A stretch of 64,000 nt of DNA from Linum tenue (GCA_946122785.1 CAMGYJ010000006.1:34616066-34680065); one strand, 5' to 3'; positions 11,161 to 22,394 are shown, counted from the stretch's first letter. Made by a program: numbers and translations. The notes: generated by a model from the sequence alone, not told the origin.

Positions 11161-11386
11161 TCCACAAAAGAGTTTTCAAAACCATTTACCTTTGTCCTAT
11201 TTTATTACAATTAGCAAACTTATAAACCAAAACTTTGTTGCTAGATAATGATTAAAACAACTGAAGTAGGGGTAGACGGACCGGCCGGGTTGATATCTAA
11301 ATACTTGCTCTATACTGCACCCGGCTAGAGTTTAAAAACTTGGACTCTAGTCAGAATTTTATTGTGGTGTAGTTTCGTGCGAGTCA
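11161..11386 (+). repeat. element A truncated 3' LTR
   Basis: Matches 5082-5307, ending in GTGCGAGTCA, and abuts the chromovirus RNase H fragment at 11387. The first two thirds of the LTR and the 3' polypurine tract are missing. It differs from the 5' LTR by about ten substitutions and a small insertion. Confidence 0.7.
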
Positions 11387-13388
11387 CAAGGGCTTGGTGC
11401 TATCTTAATGCAAGAAGAACGACCTCTTGCGTTCATGAGCAAAGCTTTGGGCACTAACAATTTGGGCTTGTTGGCGTACGCAAAGGAAATGACAGCTATA
11501 ATTGCGAACGTTAAACTTTGGCGACCGTATCTCCTTCGCCGTAAGTTTTTCATACGAACGGACCAAAAAAGCTTGCGATTTCTCCTAGAGCAAAGAATCA
11601 CGACGCTGGAACAACAAAAGTGGGTCAACAAACTCCTGGGCTATGATTATGAGACCGTTTACAAACCTGGGCGAGAGAACCAAGCTGCAGATCCACTCTC
11701 CCGTCGACCTGTACCACCAGAGGACACCAGTGATAAGCTTTCGTCTACCTTGGGCTTCACACCAGTTGTCTCAGCCAACTTGAAAATTGGGCCAGAATAG
11801 CAATTGGGCCCAAATACCTCATGCCTACCCTTCACCATAGTGAGACATACGAGCTATTGTCACTAGCTCTTTCCGCAGCTTCATAGGGGATAATGAAGGA
11901 ATCTCTGGAATTCTCCACGAGATATTTTCAAAATCCACTCTAGATAATCATGGGAAATCTCCTACCCATTTCAGAACCTATGAGAGGCTCTACAAAAAGT
12001 TGCCTTCGAGGATTCCTATGTACATGAAATCATCGCAAAAGCCAACTCTCAAAATCCCGAACGCTACACAGTGAAAGGAGGCATGGATCTTTATGACGAT
12101 CGTGTGGTCCTCTCCCCAGACTCACCATTGGTGATACAGTTGCTGAAGGAATACCACGCCATGCCTACCGGCGTGCACTCTAGAGTTTGACGGACCTATA
12201 AGCGTCTCGCTTCTCATTTTTTCTGGCCGAGCATGTTGGAGACGGTGAAAAGATTTGTTGGCAGTTGTAACGTATGTCAATAGGACAAATCCCTCTCACT
12301 GGCACCTGCTAGGCTTCTACAGCCGCTGTCAACTCCAAAACTCATATGTGTGGAGCTTTCGATGGACTTCATCGACAACTTACCTTCATCGGCGGGAAAT
12401 ACAGTCATTCTGGTGGTTGTCGACCGTTTGTCCAAAGCAGCCCACTTCGTTGGTATGTCTCATCCCTATTCGGCAAAGTCGGTGGCCGATGCCTTCATCA
12501 ATGGAGTTGTCAAGCTTCATGGCATTCCCCGATCGATTGTAAGTGACCATGATCCCGTCTTTGTGAGTAACTTTTGGCGTGAGCTTTTCAGGTTATCGGG
12601 AACCACACTAGCCATGTCGTCATCATACCACCCACAAACGGATGGGCAAACCGAGGTGGTAAACCGAAGCCTCGAGCAATACGTCCGATGCTTCACCCAC
12701 CAACAGCCCCGTCGCTGGATGACTTACCTTCCATGGGCTGAGTTTTGGTACATCATGACGTACCATCGTTCAATTGGAACTAAACCATTCCAAGTAGTCT
12801 ACGGTCGAGTGCCTCCAGCGATTCCTTTCTATACCAAGTACGGGACTGCCGTCCAGGCCGTGGATCAAGCACTGCTCGACCGCAATGAGGTGTTACAAGA
12901 CCTGAAGATCAATCTCCAAAACACCCAGACGTGCTTCACAGAAGCTGGCTGCGAGATACCATGGTCCTTATCGCATCACCGAATGCATCGGGCCATTGTC
13001 TTATCGGGTTGGGCTACCCGCTGGTTCTCGAGCCCACCCGGTCTTTCACGTCTCGCATCTCCGTCGCTGCACTACACCTGATGCTCCACTCAATACGACC
13101 ATCTCACCAATTGCTAATGATGGCTCCCTAGACCTCGTCCCCGAGTCCATCCTCGACACTCGCTGGCTGCGTCACAGCAATAATTTCATCAAAGAATCGT
13201 TGGTGAAATGGGGAGGCCTGCTGACGGAAGACGCTACCAGGGAGGTTACCTCTGAACTGTTTGATCGCTTTGATGAAGTGAGCCTTGAGGACAAGGCAAT
13301 TCTTCCTGACCGGGGAAATGATGGGCTAAAGGGACGTAGGGCCCCATACAATGGCCATGCAGAGAGTGTTGGCCCAAAACGTGGCTAA
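11387..13388 (+). pseudogene. chromovirus RNase H, integrase and chromodomain remnant
   Basis: The reading resumes in RNase H at GLGAILMQEERPLAFMSKAL (11390) and runs to RTDQKSLRFLLEQ and DPLSRR (11800, stop). The integrase zinc region (about 12150-12290, ending SCNVCQ) has a nonsense codon. The catalytic core in 12350-13081 keeps all three acidic residues: MDFIDNLP, VSDHDPVF and [12 protein letters not shown]. After a frameshift near 12960 the C-terminus reads PESILDTRWLRHSNN through a chromodomain-type segment to LEDKAILPDRGND. The last 23 codons lie inside the 3' LTR (stop at 13386-13388). Protease and RT are absent. Confidence 0.75.
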
Positions 13389-13730
13389 GGGAAGTCCTTT
13401 CAAGTTTCGTAGCTGATGCCGACGTAGTGATAGGATTTCCATATTTGATTTGTTTTCACGATTCTGTTTGTTCAGTTTGTTTTCGTAGTTTGCAGGATCT
13501 TTTCTTATTTGACTAGGTAGGTAGATCGACTTAGGTGATTCTCCAAATCTAGGAGATCAGAGACTCAATCTTGTGAACTCGATCGCTAGGAATTTCTCCT
13601 CTATACAAAGAGGATTGAACTCAATAAGAAGGCGATAGATTATTAACGGAAATATCATAGTACGTACAAAACTGGCCGGTTCTCGCCGTAAGAAGAACGC
13701 CATTACACATTTGATTACCAAATTCCAACA
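13310..13730 (+). repeat. chromovirus polypurine tract and 3' LTR
   Basis: CCGGGGAAA (13310-13318) is the polypurine tract. The LTR follows at 13319-13730, TGATGGGCTAAAGGG to ATTCCAACA, 412 bases. It matches 3096-3497 with scattered differences. The integrase ORF reads about 70 bases into it. Confidence 0.75.
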
Positions 13731-13958
13731 AAGAACAAGAGCCACGGTTAGGAAGGTTTGTTTTTTATGGTCAGCCCTAGCATATTTTTAACAATATGGG
13801 TCGAGTTTTATTTTTTCGGGTTAAAAAACTCAAGGCATTAACAGTGTGTGACGGATGTTGGCGGTCAATAACCAAAACTGGAATGGTATTTTAATAGAAT
13901 GACCACTAATGTAATTAAAATTTTAAGTGATAAATGAGAAACAAAACAGTAAACTTTG
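13731..13958. other. spacer; carries the left target duplication of the LINE
   Basis: AT-rich, no gene seen. Its end, ACAGTAAACTTTG (13946-13958), is repeated directly after the LINE poly(A) at 21080-21092, marking the LINE insertion site. Confidence 0.6.
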
Positions 13959-14819
13959 GAGAGACATCAACAGTTGCTGAATTAATCGACCATGACGACA
14001 GATCGTGGAAGTCACATATCTTACAACATCATTTTAATGCAGTGGATAGAGCCAGAATTCAAGGGACCCCAATTCCCAGGCAACCAACACAGGATGAGAG
14101 AGTTTGGTGCTTTGAGAAGAATGGCAGGTACTCTGTAAAAACTGCCTACCGACACTGCTTCAAGAAGAAAGTAGAAAAAGAGATACATTGGGAGGAAGTG
14201 CCCTTCGAGATTGAGGAACAGGAGATAGAAGTGGAAGAGTATGACCCTATGAATTGGAAGCGCATTTGGAAGCTTACTATTCCCCCAAAGGTAAAGATTT
14301 TTCTATGGAAATTGGCTCACAATATACTCCTCACAGGGAAGAATTTGGAGTCCAGAAAGAGGGATGCAAGCCCTAATTGCCCTTTCTGCAACCTAGAGGA
14401 AACCCAAAATCGCATTTTCAGGGAGTGTGACTGGGCAGTTCGAATATGGAAACCTACTCCGCTTAGGAAACTATTTGAGATAGATGGAACTCTATCTCCT
14501 GGGAGCTGGTTGTGTGAAATAATGGAAAAGGTCGATGATGATACCCTAGGCCAGCTAGGATTCCTGCTATGGTTCATTTGGTTTGAAAGAAACAATCAAT
14601 ATTTTAACAATCTCAAGGCAGAGGAATGGGAGATCGCGGGGAAAGCGATAGCTCACTGGGAAGAATATCAAAACCAGAACAATCAGGGGCTGTGTCAGGA
14701 AGGGGAGCGGAGTTGTACCTGGCAAAGACCGCCGGAGGGGTGGCTGAAGATGAACGTCGATGCGGCGGTGTTGACTGGCCAGGGCACAGGATATGGAGCA
14801 GTAATACGAGATGAGATGG
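13959..14819 (+). pseudogene. LINE ORF2 fragment: RT zinc-binding domain and start of RNase H
   Basis: An open frame from the insertion point reads through VWCFEKNGRYSVKTAYRHCF and a zf-RVT (PF13966-type) domain, with WKRIWKLTIPPKVKIFLWKL and CPFCNLEETQNRIFREC. It then enters an RNase H start, WLKMNVDAAVLTGQGTGYGA (D275-type first catalytic residue). The frame is broken by the LTR of element H after VIRDEM. These domains sit at the C-terminus of plant L1-type ORF2 proteins. The upstream endonuclease and RT are missing by truncation. Confidence 0.75.
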
Positions 14820-15502
14820 TGATACAATCAAGGTTGCGCAGGGTCAAGCTTCTCAACCAAACAGAACCGGATAGGATGGAAATCGATCGGACAGTACTCA
14901 CCCGTGAATAAGGGCAATCGATATATGAATCGATCGGACAGATTCAACTCGGAATAAAGGGCAATCAATATGGGTAGCTCGCCACAACCAGGGTGATTAC
15001 CTAGCTGATAAGAGTCGCTCTAGCACTCTGGAGATTCTCGACAGAGTAATTAGGGCAAATTCCGCGAAGGGAACTCGGCTTTAGCCTCTGAAATTCAATA
15101 ATAATCGTCTCTAAGGTAAAACCAACGTGTTCAGCCCTTTAAATAGGCAAAATACAACCCAAATCCGACTCCAACATGGAAAAACAATCATAAACCGACT
15201 TTAAAACAAGGAAACTCGGAAAACAGCCCAGCAAACCCGTTAAGCCCAACCCGTTAAGCCTGGACCCGTTAAGTAAACCCGTTAAGGCTGGACCCGTTAA
15301 GCAAACCCGTTAAGGCTGCTTCTTGCAATTTGCCTTCTCTTCAGCACTTCCTCCTTCTTCCTCCACTCGAATCATCATATATGGCTTCCCTCGAAATAGC
15401 ACCACATCCATGGCTCCAAAGTACCTATCCAAATATGTCGCAAGCTTCTCCTTCAACGTCCTTGCCTTAGCACATGTGACTGGCCCATTGATGTCCTCAG
15501 TA
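14820..15502 (-). repeat. element H 3' LTR
   Basis: Matches 19968-20650 with only a handful of substitutions, so the insertion is recent. In minus orientation it starts TACTGAGGACATC where the 5' LTR has TGATGAGGACATC, so its TG end is mutated. The polypurine tract GAAGAAGGAGGGGC lies at 15503-15516 (minus). A TATA-like TATTTAAAGGG is at 15135-15145. Confidence 0.8.
15234..15314. repeat. short tandem array in element H LTR (CTTAACGGGT units)
   Basis: Seven close copies of ACCCGTTAAG (CTTAACGGGT on the coding strand) separated by variable GCC/GGA/CAA spacers. The other LTR has the same array at 20382-20462 with one unit mutated (CCCATTAAG). The stop codon of pol is the TAA of the first unit. 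Confidence 0.7.
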
Positions 15503-18500
15503 GCCCCTCCTTCTTCATAAGGATTTGCCCTCAAATCCGAATTGCCATCCAAATAAGGTGCAAGGTCAGAAACATTAAACGTTGCACTTACTCCATACTC
15601 TCCCGGCAAGTCGATCTTGTAGGCATTGCTTCCAATCTTCGAAACCACCGGGAAAGGACCATCACATCTGGGCATTAACTTCGATTTCCTCTGCTGGGGA
15701 AACCTGTCCTTCCTCAAATGCACCCACACCCAGTCGCCAACTTCAAAGTGCCTCGGTTTCCTGTTTTTGTTCACATTGCGCATGATCTGCTCTGTCCTTC
15801 TCTCAATGTTCAATCTCGCCTTCTCATGTAAACTCTTCACGAACTCAGCTTTCTTGGCTCCATCGAGATTGACCCGCTCATTCAAAGGTAATGGCATCAA
15901 ATCCAAAGGAGTGAGTGGGTTGAAACCATACACGAGCTCAAACGGAGTGAACTTCGTCGTCGAGTGCACCATCCTGTTGTAAGTAAACTCTACATGGGGA
16001 AGGCAGTCCTCCCAAACCTTGATGTTGCTCTTGATCACAGCTCGAAGCATCTGGGATAATGTTCGATTGACCACCTCTGTTTGCCCATCGGTTTGAGGGT
16101 GACATGTAGTAGAGAACAACAGCTTCGTCCCCAGTTTGCTCCACAACGTCTTCCAGAAGAAACTCAGAAACTTAGTATCTCGATCGGATACTATGGAACG
16201 CGGCATCCCATGCAATCGCAACACTTCCCTGAAAAACAAATCAGCCACGTTAACCGCATCGTCAGTCTTATGGCATGGGATAAAGTGTGCCATCTTCGAG
16301 AATCGATCCACCACCACGAAAATCGAATCTCTTCCCTTCCTTGTCCGCGGCAAACCAAGCACAAAATCCATAGAGATGTCGATCCATGGAGCATATGGAA
16401 TCGGTAGCGGTGTGTACAATCCAGATGATTGCACCTTCGACTTGGCCTGCTTGCACTCCACACACCTCGCACACAGATTCTCCACGTCTCCCTTCATGTG
16501 CGGCCAATAGAAGTGCTCTTGTAGACAACTCAACGTCTTGTCTACACCGAAATGTGCCATTAAGCCTCCACCATGAGCCTCTTTCAACAGCAACTCTCGA
16601 AGTGATGATCGAGGAATACACAACTGGTTAGCTCGAAACAAGTAGCCATCACTTCGATAGAACTTCCCATCGCCATGCTTCTCACAAGCTCTATAGATCT
16701 CCCCAAAGTCAACATCATTAGAATAGAGCTCCTTGATATGCTCGAAACCCAAATACTTCACCCCCATTGTCGTGATCAACGAATGTCTTCGAGATAGGGC
16801 ATCAGCAACTACATTTTCTTTCCCCTGCTTGTACTTGATCACATATGGAAAGGACTCAATGAACTCAACCCATCGAGCATGTCTCTTATTTAGCTTGTGT
16901 TGAGCTTTTAAATACTTCAACGACTCGTGATCAGTGTGAATCACGAACTCCTTCGGCCAAAGATAGTGCTGCCATGTCTCTAAGGCTCGAACTAGAGCAT
17001 AAAGCTCCTTGTCGTACGTCGGATAGTTAAGGGCAGCCCCACTCAACTTCTCGCTGAAGTAAGCAATCGGCTTCTTATCTTGCATCAACACTGCTCCAAT
17101 TCCCAAACCAGAAGCATCACACTCCACCTCGAATGTCTTATTGAAATCCGGCAACATCAGAACAGGTGAATGCGTGAGCTGGTGCTTGAGCAGCTCGAAT
17201 GCTCTGGTCTGCTCCTCTCCCCAATAGAACGTCACGTTCTTCTTGATGATGGATGTCAATGGTGCGGCAATGGTGCTGAAGTTGGGCACAAATCGACGAT
17301 AAAATCCAGCAAGCCCATGAAAGCTCCGCACCTCATTCACGTTGGTTGGAATAGGCCAATCGCGAATTGCTTTCACCTTCTCTTCATCCACCTTGACTCC
17401 ATCTGCACTCACCACAAAACCAAGAAAAATAACACTAGAAGTACAAAACGAGCACTTCTTGAGGTTAGCATACAATTTCTCCTTTCTCAACATCGCCAAC
17501 ACCTCTCTCAAGTGATTGAGATGATCCTCCATGCACTTTGAGTAGATCAGAATGTCGTCGAAGTATACGACCACGAACTTGCCAATGAATGGCCTCAAAA
17601 CATGGTTCATCAGCCTCATGAACGTGCTAGGAGCATTGGTTAAACCAAAGGGCATCACCATCCATTCGTATAGACCCTGCTTGGTCTTAAACGCAGTCTT
17701 CCACTCGGCTCCCTCCTTCATACGAATTTGGTGGTAACCTGATCTCAAATCAATCTTGGAAAACACCGTAGAGCCATGTAATTCATCAAGCATATCATCT
17801 AATCGTGGAATTGGATGACGATACTTAACTGTAATTTGATTGATGGCTCGGCAGTCTACACACATCCGCCAGGTGTGATCCTTCTTTGGCACGAGAATCA
17901 CCGGAACTGCACACGGGCTCAAACTTTCTCGAACATGCCCCTTCTCCATGAGCTCGTCAATCTGCCTTTGTAGCTCTTTGGTCTCTTCCGGGTTAGCTCG
18001 ATATGTTGCCTTGTTTGGAATTTGAGCTCCCGGCATGAAATCAATTTGGTGCTCAATTCCTCGAATAGGAGGCAGCCCCTTCGGTGCTTCCTCTGGAAAC
18101 ACATCCTCGAACTCATCCAACACCACTCTTGCTTCGGCTGGAACTTCTTGGACTAGCTCTTGATTGAGCAGCACGTCCCTGTACATGAGCACAATCAAAG
18201 GTTCTCGTGCACAGGTAGCTTGCTTCAAATCTCCATTGCGTGCTAGCATCACTGCCTTCGAATCCACAATTCCAACTCCCTCTTCTCCTTTCTTGGCCGA
18301 GGCATTACTTGCCTTTTCTTGCTCTCGACATTGCTGCATTTGGAGTTGATCTCGATATACTTCACTTGGAGACAGAGGCTTCAACACAAACTTCTTTCCT
18401 TCATGTTGCAACTTGTACTTATTTGTCACTCCATCATGCTGTGCTTGTCGATCAAATTGCCATGGCCTGCCAAAAAGCACATGTGCAGCTTGCATAGGCA

Positions 18501-18993
18501 CTATATCACACAAAATCTCATCTTTGTAATCTCCAATCTCGAACTTCATTAGTGCCTGCTTTGTGACTTTGATGGATCCGTGATCGTTAAGCCATTGCAG
18601 CGTGTATGGCTTTGGATGCTTCAACGTAGGCAGCCCTAGCCTATTCACCGCACACGCACTCACAACGTTCGTGCAACTTCCTCCATCGATCACTAGAGAC
18701 AGCAACTTCCCATCAACTACACATCTCGTATGGAAGATATTTTCTCTCTGTTCACTCTCCTCCTTAGGCTGCACAGACAATACTCTCCGTGTTACAAACA
18801 AGCTGCCTGGAGGTGGTTCCATTTCCATAGACTCATCGACATCACAATCGGTGGTCTCTTCCTCTTCCTCCGATACATACTCACCATTATCAAGCAAGAT
18901 CAGGGTCTTCTTATTGGCACACTGGCTCGCAATGTGTCCTCTTCCATGGCATTTGAAACAACAAATTTCCCCCGACGATCCACCTTGCTTCAT
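15310..18993 (-). CDS. element H polyprotein: zinc knuckle, protease, RT, RNase H, integrase
   Basis: An uninterrupted 1227-codon frame. It holds a CCHC knuckle C12-x2-C15-x4-H20-x4-C25 ([14 protein letters not shown]), a protease with D103 in [12 protein letters not shown] with YFDD at 477-480, RNase H acidic residues in ECDAS (D626) and HTDHE (D688), and an integrase zinc site (H807, H814, C844, C847). The D876-D937-E973 catalytic triad has the canonical 35-residue D-E spacing. The last about 64 codons lie in the 3' LTR. ATG 18993 is simply the first Met after a frameshift near 19015 that separates it from gag; originally gag-pol was one frame. All catalytic residues remain, so only translation initiation and Gag appear impaired. 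Confidence 0.8.
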   Translation of the reverse strand: MKQGGSSGEICCFKCHGRGHIASQCANKKTLILLDNGEYVSEEEEETTDCDVDESMEMEPPPGSLFVTRRVLSVQPKEESEQRENIFHTRCVVDGKLLSLVIDGGSCTNVVSACAVNRLGLPTLKHPKPYTLQWLNDHGSIKVTKQALMKFEIGDYKDEILCDIVPMQAAHVLFGRPWQFDRQAQHDGVTNKYKLQHEGKKFVLKPLSPSEVYRDQLQMQQCREQEKASNASAKKGEEGVGIVDSKAVMLARNGDLKQATCAREPLIVLMYRDVLLNQELVQEVPAEARVVLDEFEDVFPEEAPKGLPPIRGIEHQIDFMPGAQIPNKATYRANPEETKELQRQIDELMEKGHVRESLSPCAVPVILVPKKDHTWRMCVDCRAINQITVKYRHPIPRLDDMLDELHGSTVFSKIDLRSGYHQIRMKEGAEWKTAFKTKQGLYEWMVMPFGLTNAPSTFMRLMNHVLRPFIGKFVVVYFDDILIYSKCMEDHLNHLREVLAMLRKEKLYANLKKCSFCTSSVIFLGFVVSADGVKVDEEKVKAIRDWPIPTNVNEVRSFHGLAGFYRRFVPNFSTIAAPLTSIIKKNVTFYWGEEQTRAFELLKHQLTHSPVLMLPDFNKTFEVECDASGLGIGAVLMQDKKPIAYFSEKLSGAALNYPTYDKELYALVRALETWQHYLWPKEFVIHTDHESLKYLKAQHKLNKRHARWVEFIESFPYVIKYKQGKENVVADALSRRHSLITTMGVKYLGFEHIKELYSNDVDFGEIYRACEKHGDGKFYRSDGYLFRANQLCIPRSSLRELLLKEAHGGGLMAHFGVDKTLSCLQEHFYWPHMKGDVENLCARCVECKQAKSKVQSSGLYTPLPIPYAPWIDISMDFVLGLPRTRKGRDSIFVVVDRFSKMAHFIPCHKTDDAVNVADLFFREVLRLHGMPRSIVSDRDTKFLSFFWKTLWSKLGTKLLFSTTCHPQTDGQTEVVNRTLSQMLRAVIKSNIKVWEDCLPHVEFTYNRMVHSTTKFTPFELVYGFNPLTPLDLMPLPLNERVNLDGAKKAEFVKSLHEKARLNIERRTEQIMRNVNKNRKPRHFEVGDWVWVHLRKDRFPQQRKSKLMPRCDGPFPVVSKIGSNAYKIDLPGEYGVSATFNVSDLAPYLDGNSDLRANPYEEGGATEDINGPVTCAKARTLKEKLATYLDRYFGAMDVVLFRGKPYMMIRVEEEGGSAEEKANCKKQP

Positions 18994-19076
18994 AACTGGA
19001 TTTGCACCATCAGCCTTGCCGCGGGTCTAGGAGCTTCTTTCACGGGCAGTTGCGGCTTAGGGTTGGTTGCAACTCC

Positions 19077-19732
19077 TTAGCTCGAACGTGTGGAATTCAT
19101 GGAGGTTTGAAACCTCCTATTTCGAAGCTGTCGTTCCACTTTACTTGCCATATCCACCAAATCTTCAAGTTCAAGGAACGGTTGTATCTCCACCACGTTC
19201 TTGATCTCTCGATTGAGACCATACAGAAAACGAGCTATGGTAGCCTCGCGGTCCTCTCTCACATCAGCACGTATCATCAACACTTCCAACTCCTTGTGAT
19301 AATCTTCAACGCTTTTAGTTCCTTGCCGGAGAAGCTGGAGGTTTTGATACATATCTCGCAAATGGGAACTCGGTACAAACCGATCCCTCATAATTCCTTT
19401 CACCTCAAAGCCCTCTTCTTCCTCGTCATTAAACTCCTCTTCACGTTGTTGCTGCCGCCCTCTCCTTTCAGCTCGAGGCATTCCAAGGCGTCTATGCTGG
19501 TGCATATGACGCTGTACTTCGTGAACCAAGGGTGGAGGAGCTCGTTTTCCCTTCCCCTTTCTTCTTGTCGAGGTCTAGGGTTAGGGTTTGCATCGACCAC
19601 AACCGGCTGCTGGAGCCTTGTCTCGACAGCCTCCATCCTCGTGGCTTGCTCGACAAGCCTTGCGGTTTGCTCTTCTTGAGCACGAGCAATGTTCTCCAAT
19701 TGATTTCTGATCGCTTCGAGTGCTGCTTCCAT
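19077..19732 (-). pseudogene. element H gag, internally deleted and frameshifted
   Basis: Starts at ATG 19732 (MEAALEAIRNQLENIARAQE) with an N-terminal coiled coil. It loses frame near 19520 and resumes with the second half of the gag domain (VKGIMRDRFVPSSHLRDMY, SVEDYHKELEVLMIRADV, LYGLNREIKNVVE). The usual first half of the domain, with the conserved tryptophans, is missing, apparently by a deletion of roughly 100 codons at 19430-19520. A stop at 19077-19079 and a one-base shift near 19015 separate it from the zinc knuckle. Particle assembly from this copy is unlikely. Confidence 0.65.
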
Positions 19733-19953
19733 GTTTGCGATGCAAGAAAACTCCAAGAACACAAGAACTCGCACAACCTGCTTCTTGCCTCGCAAGAAAC
19801 ACCAAGAACTCCCAAGAACAAACAACCTCCTGTCTTGCGGCTCAAGAACACGCCAAGACCTTCAAGAACTCGCACAAAACCACCAAGAACACAAACAAGA
19901 ACGCACAAGATCTTCAAAAAAAACTTCAAGAACACGCCACTGATTTGAACCGG

Positions 19954-19965
19954 GCTCTGATACCA
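19954..19965 (-). other. element H primer binding site, tRNA-Met type
   Basis: The minus strand reads TGGTATCAGAGC two bases after the 5' LTR end, a perfect tRNA-Met type site. Confidence 0.85.
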
Positions 19966-19967
19966 CT

Positions 19968-20650
19968 TGATACAATCAAGGTTGTGCAGGGTCAAGCTTC
20001 TCAACCAAACAGAACCGGATAGGATGGAAATCGATCGGACAGTACTCACCCGTGAATAAGGGCAATCGATATATGAATCGATCGGACAGATTCAACTCGG
20101 AATAAAGGGCAATCAATATGGGTAGCTCGCCACAACCAGGGTGATTACCTAGCTGATAAGAGTCGCTCTAGCACTCTGGAGATTCTCGATAGAGTAATTA
20201 GGGCAAATTCCGCGAAGGGAACTCGGCTTTAGCCTCTGAAATTCAATAATAATCGTCTCTAAGGTAAAACCAACGTGTTCAGCCCTTTAAATAGGCAAAA
20301 TACAACCCAAATCCGACTCCAACATGGAAAAACAATCATAAACCGACTTTAAAACAAGGAAACTCGGAAAACAGCCCAGCAAACCCGTTAAGCCCAACCC
20401 ATTAAGCCTGGACCCGTTAAGTAAACCCGTTAAGGCTGGACCCGTTAAGCAAACCCGTTAAGGCTGCTTCTTGCAATCTGCCTTCTCTTCAGCACTTCCT
20501 CCTTCTTCCTCCACTCGAATCATCATATATGGCTTCCCTCGAAATAGCTCCACATCCATGGCTCCAAAGTAGCTATCCAAATATGTCGCAAGCTTCTCCT
20601 TCAACGTCCTTGCCTTAGCACGTGTGACTGGCCCATTGATGTCCTCATCA
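19968..20650 (-). repeat. element H 5' LTR
   Basis: 683 bases from TGATGAGG (20650) to the TTGTATCA end at 19968 in minus orientation. TATA-like TATTTAAAGGG lies at about 20284-20294. It still encodes in frame the polyprotein tail (20470-20645), as expected if the tail lies in the LTR. Confidence 0.8.
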
Positions 20651-20655
20651 GATGA

Positions 20656-21041
20656 GAAATTTCTTATATGCAGCAATTAGAAGAGAGAGAGCGCAGTGGC
20701 CACCGGAGCTAGCCGAAATCCGGGCGATTCAATTCGATCTCCGACTGAAGGAAATGCATGGCCTCCAGCAGCTTGTGGTGGAAACGGATTGTCAGACCGT
20801 CTTCCTATCGCTAAAGAACAGGATGAGGACAAGGACTGAGACTGGGCTATTGATTGAAGAAATCGAAATGGAAGCCAATAGGGCCGGGCGGGTCAAATGG
20901 AGTTTTACAAGAAGAGAAGGCAACCAAGCAGCCCACTTAATGGCCCATATTCAATGTCCTTGGGATGCAGAGGAATTTTGGGCCGGAAGGCCACCTGATT
21001 TTCTTTTATCAGTCTTGGAACATGACTCTATAGTTAATTAA
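20656..21041 (+). pseudogene. LINE ORF2 fragment: rest of RNase H
   Basis: Continues the RNase H interrupted at 14819, from NFLYAAIRRERAQWPPELAE (catalytic E of the PELAE block) through VVETDCQTVFLSLK (catalytic D) to FTRREGNQAAHLMAH (H-containing helix). It ends at a normal stop (21039-21041). Joining across H with the GATGG/GATGA duplication gives an in-frame reading, so H inserted into an open frame. Confidence 0.75.
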
Positions 21042-21092
21042 TAAATATTCAGGTTGTTGATTGTCAAAAAAAAAAAAAAACAGTAAACTTTG

Positions 21093-21471
21093 TAACAAAA
21101 ATGAAATTTACCGATTAACTCAATCGAAACAGAATTCCAACAAGAAAAATTAGTTTTTCTTTTTCTCCATTAAACTTTGGCAAAACGTGACGCTCCTTGG
21201 GATATGTGATTCCAATGTCATATCCAAGCAAGCGTATATACTATAGGCACTCTAAATTAAAGCTCCTCATAAGAAGCCAACATTATTATGGCTTCTTTGA
21301 TTGGACAAGGAGAAACAGAAATCCCACAAGGTGAAGCCTACGTGCGTACGTGAGAAAAAGAAATACATACATATATGGTGGTAAGCTAGTTACCAAATGG
21401 ATGGATGGCTCATCCTCATGGGGATGTAGTTTTTTATTCATCACTTGGAAGTTTGTAGTATAGAAACGTTT
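21093..21471. other. 3' flank of the FMO gene
   Basis: AT-rich interval between the LINE and the FMO stop codon. It should hold the FMO 3' UTR and polyadenylation signal on the minus strand; no unambiguous AATAAA was located. No other gene is seen. Confidence 0.4.
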
Positions 21472-22394
21472 TCAGGTGATGATTGGGCCAAGCTGCTGGG
21501 TGAAATGGGGGCTCTGAAGGGCTTCTTGAAGCAGCTCATCATCGTCCCAAGAATCTCTGTATGTCTCCAAGTTGGCATATGAGTTGTCCAAAGCGACGAG
21601 GCACATCTTTTTCCTCCACTCCTCCAGATGTGGGAAGTCTGCCTGATCTGCGTACATGTCACAGTACTGCATGCGATACAACAAGAATAGAATTACCGAT
21701 TGTGATACGATGCAAAAAGCAAGAAAATGCGTACGTACAAAAAATCATTCAAGATTGACTCTGATTCACTTCCGCACGCACCTCAAAGTGAATGATGTCG
21801 TGGGTGTCGCGCTTGGGAATTCCGTCGGCCTCTCTTTGGCGATAGAATTGGTGAATGTGGTGCATCATGTCATCCGGGGAAGGCAGTTTCCTTTTCCCGC
21901 TCAGCACTTGAGCAATCCATTTCCCTTGCGACTCGAAGAAAGGGAAGGCTATGATCTGCAGTGCAAAGCAACAACGAACCAGTTGCTCATTTTGTGCATT
22001 ATATTCACGTAATTAAAGAAAAGAAAAGAAAAGAAAAGATACGTATGTATGTATGTATGTAATGAATGTGACTTAATTAGCTAGCTTGCCTTTCTGGGGA
22101 TGCCAACAAAAGAGAGGGAGGGAGCAAGTGAAGGAGGGAAGGTGTGGTGATACAAAGGCCCCACCCTGTTGTCCTCCACAGCTACTGTTCCTTTGGTGTC
22201 AAGAAACGGGAACGAGTATGTATACCTACGTTACCATTACGTTACATGCAACAAACAAACAAACAATTAAATGGACCACCATATATATAAATAGATAGCT
22301 AGAGCAAGTAGCTAGTTTTGAATGGGCTAAGCTGTTAGGGAACCAACTCTGCCACACCCTATCATTACCATTTATATGTTTGTATGCATGCATG

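Larger units (their letters stand above)
4638..11386 (+). mobile_element. element A: non-autonomous Athila-like gag-protease retrotransposon
   Basis: An element with 5' LTR (about 4638-5307), tRNA-Asp-type primer site, a broken gag-protease ORF, a conserved hairpin, a palindrome block with TATA box, a conserved intron, a second ORF and a partial 3' LTR (11161-11386). RT, RNase H and integrase are absent with no gap to hold them, as in TR-GAG-type elements. The 3' polypurine tract and most of the 3' LTR were deleted: the sequence passes from internal (…ATAGGATTAG) straight into mid-LTR at 11161. No target duplication is seen, and the host chromovirus lost sequence at this site. Confidence 0.75.
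3096..13730 (+). mobile_element. decayed Ty3/gypsy chromovirus with nested element A
   Basis: Matching LTRs lie at 3096-3497 and 13319-13730 in direct orientation. Between them are a Met-type primer site, gag, an RNase H fragment, an integrase core with chromodomain, and a polypurine tract. Everything between gag (about 4611) and RNase H (11387) is missing, including protease, RT and zinc knuckle; element A sits at that point. Short LTRs and a C-terminal chromodomain suggest the Reina or a related chromovirus lineage. The bases flanking the LTRs (cccct and aagaa) do not match, so no target duplication supports a clean insertion. The element is non-functional. Confidence 0.8.
14820..20650 (-). 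mobile_element. element H: CRM-like chromovirus, 5.8 kb, young
   Basis: Two nearly identical 683-base LTRs (14820-15502 and 19968-20650), a Met primer site, gag and a full pol frame on the minus strand. The target duplication is GATGG (14815-14819) against GATGA (20651-20655), one change. Lineage call: the C-terminus lacks a classical chromodomain, has [17 protein letters not shown] plus a downstream [16 protein letters not shown] motif, and the ORF reads into the 3' LTR. These traits fit the centromeric CRM clade (inference). Gag is damaged, so autonomous movement is unlikely. Confidence 0.8.
13959..21080 (+). mobile_element. 5'-truncated L1-type LINE, split by element H
   Basis: The LINE carries only the C-terminal part of ORF2 and ends in a 15-base poly(A) at 21066-21080. 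A target duplication of 12-14 bases (ACAGTAAACTTTG) flanks it at 13946-13958 and 21080-21092, as expected for target-primed reverse transcription. The 5' truncation falls just before the zf-RVT domain. Element H (14820-20650) is inserted in its RNase H domain. Without RT or endonuclease it is a dead copy. Confidence 0.8.

Noticed and set aside
15323..19679. Many plus-strand frames across element H
   Set aside because: They are shadows of the 1227-codon minus-strand polyprotein, with no recognisable domains.
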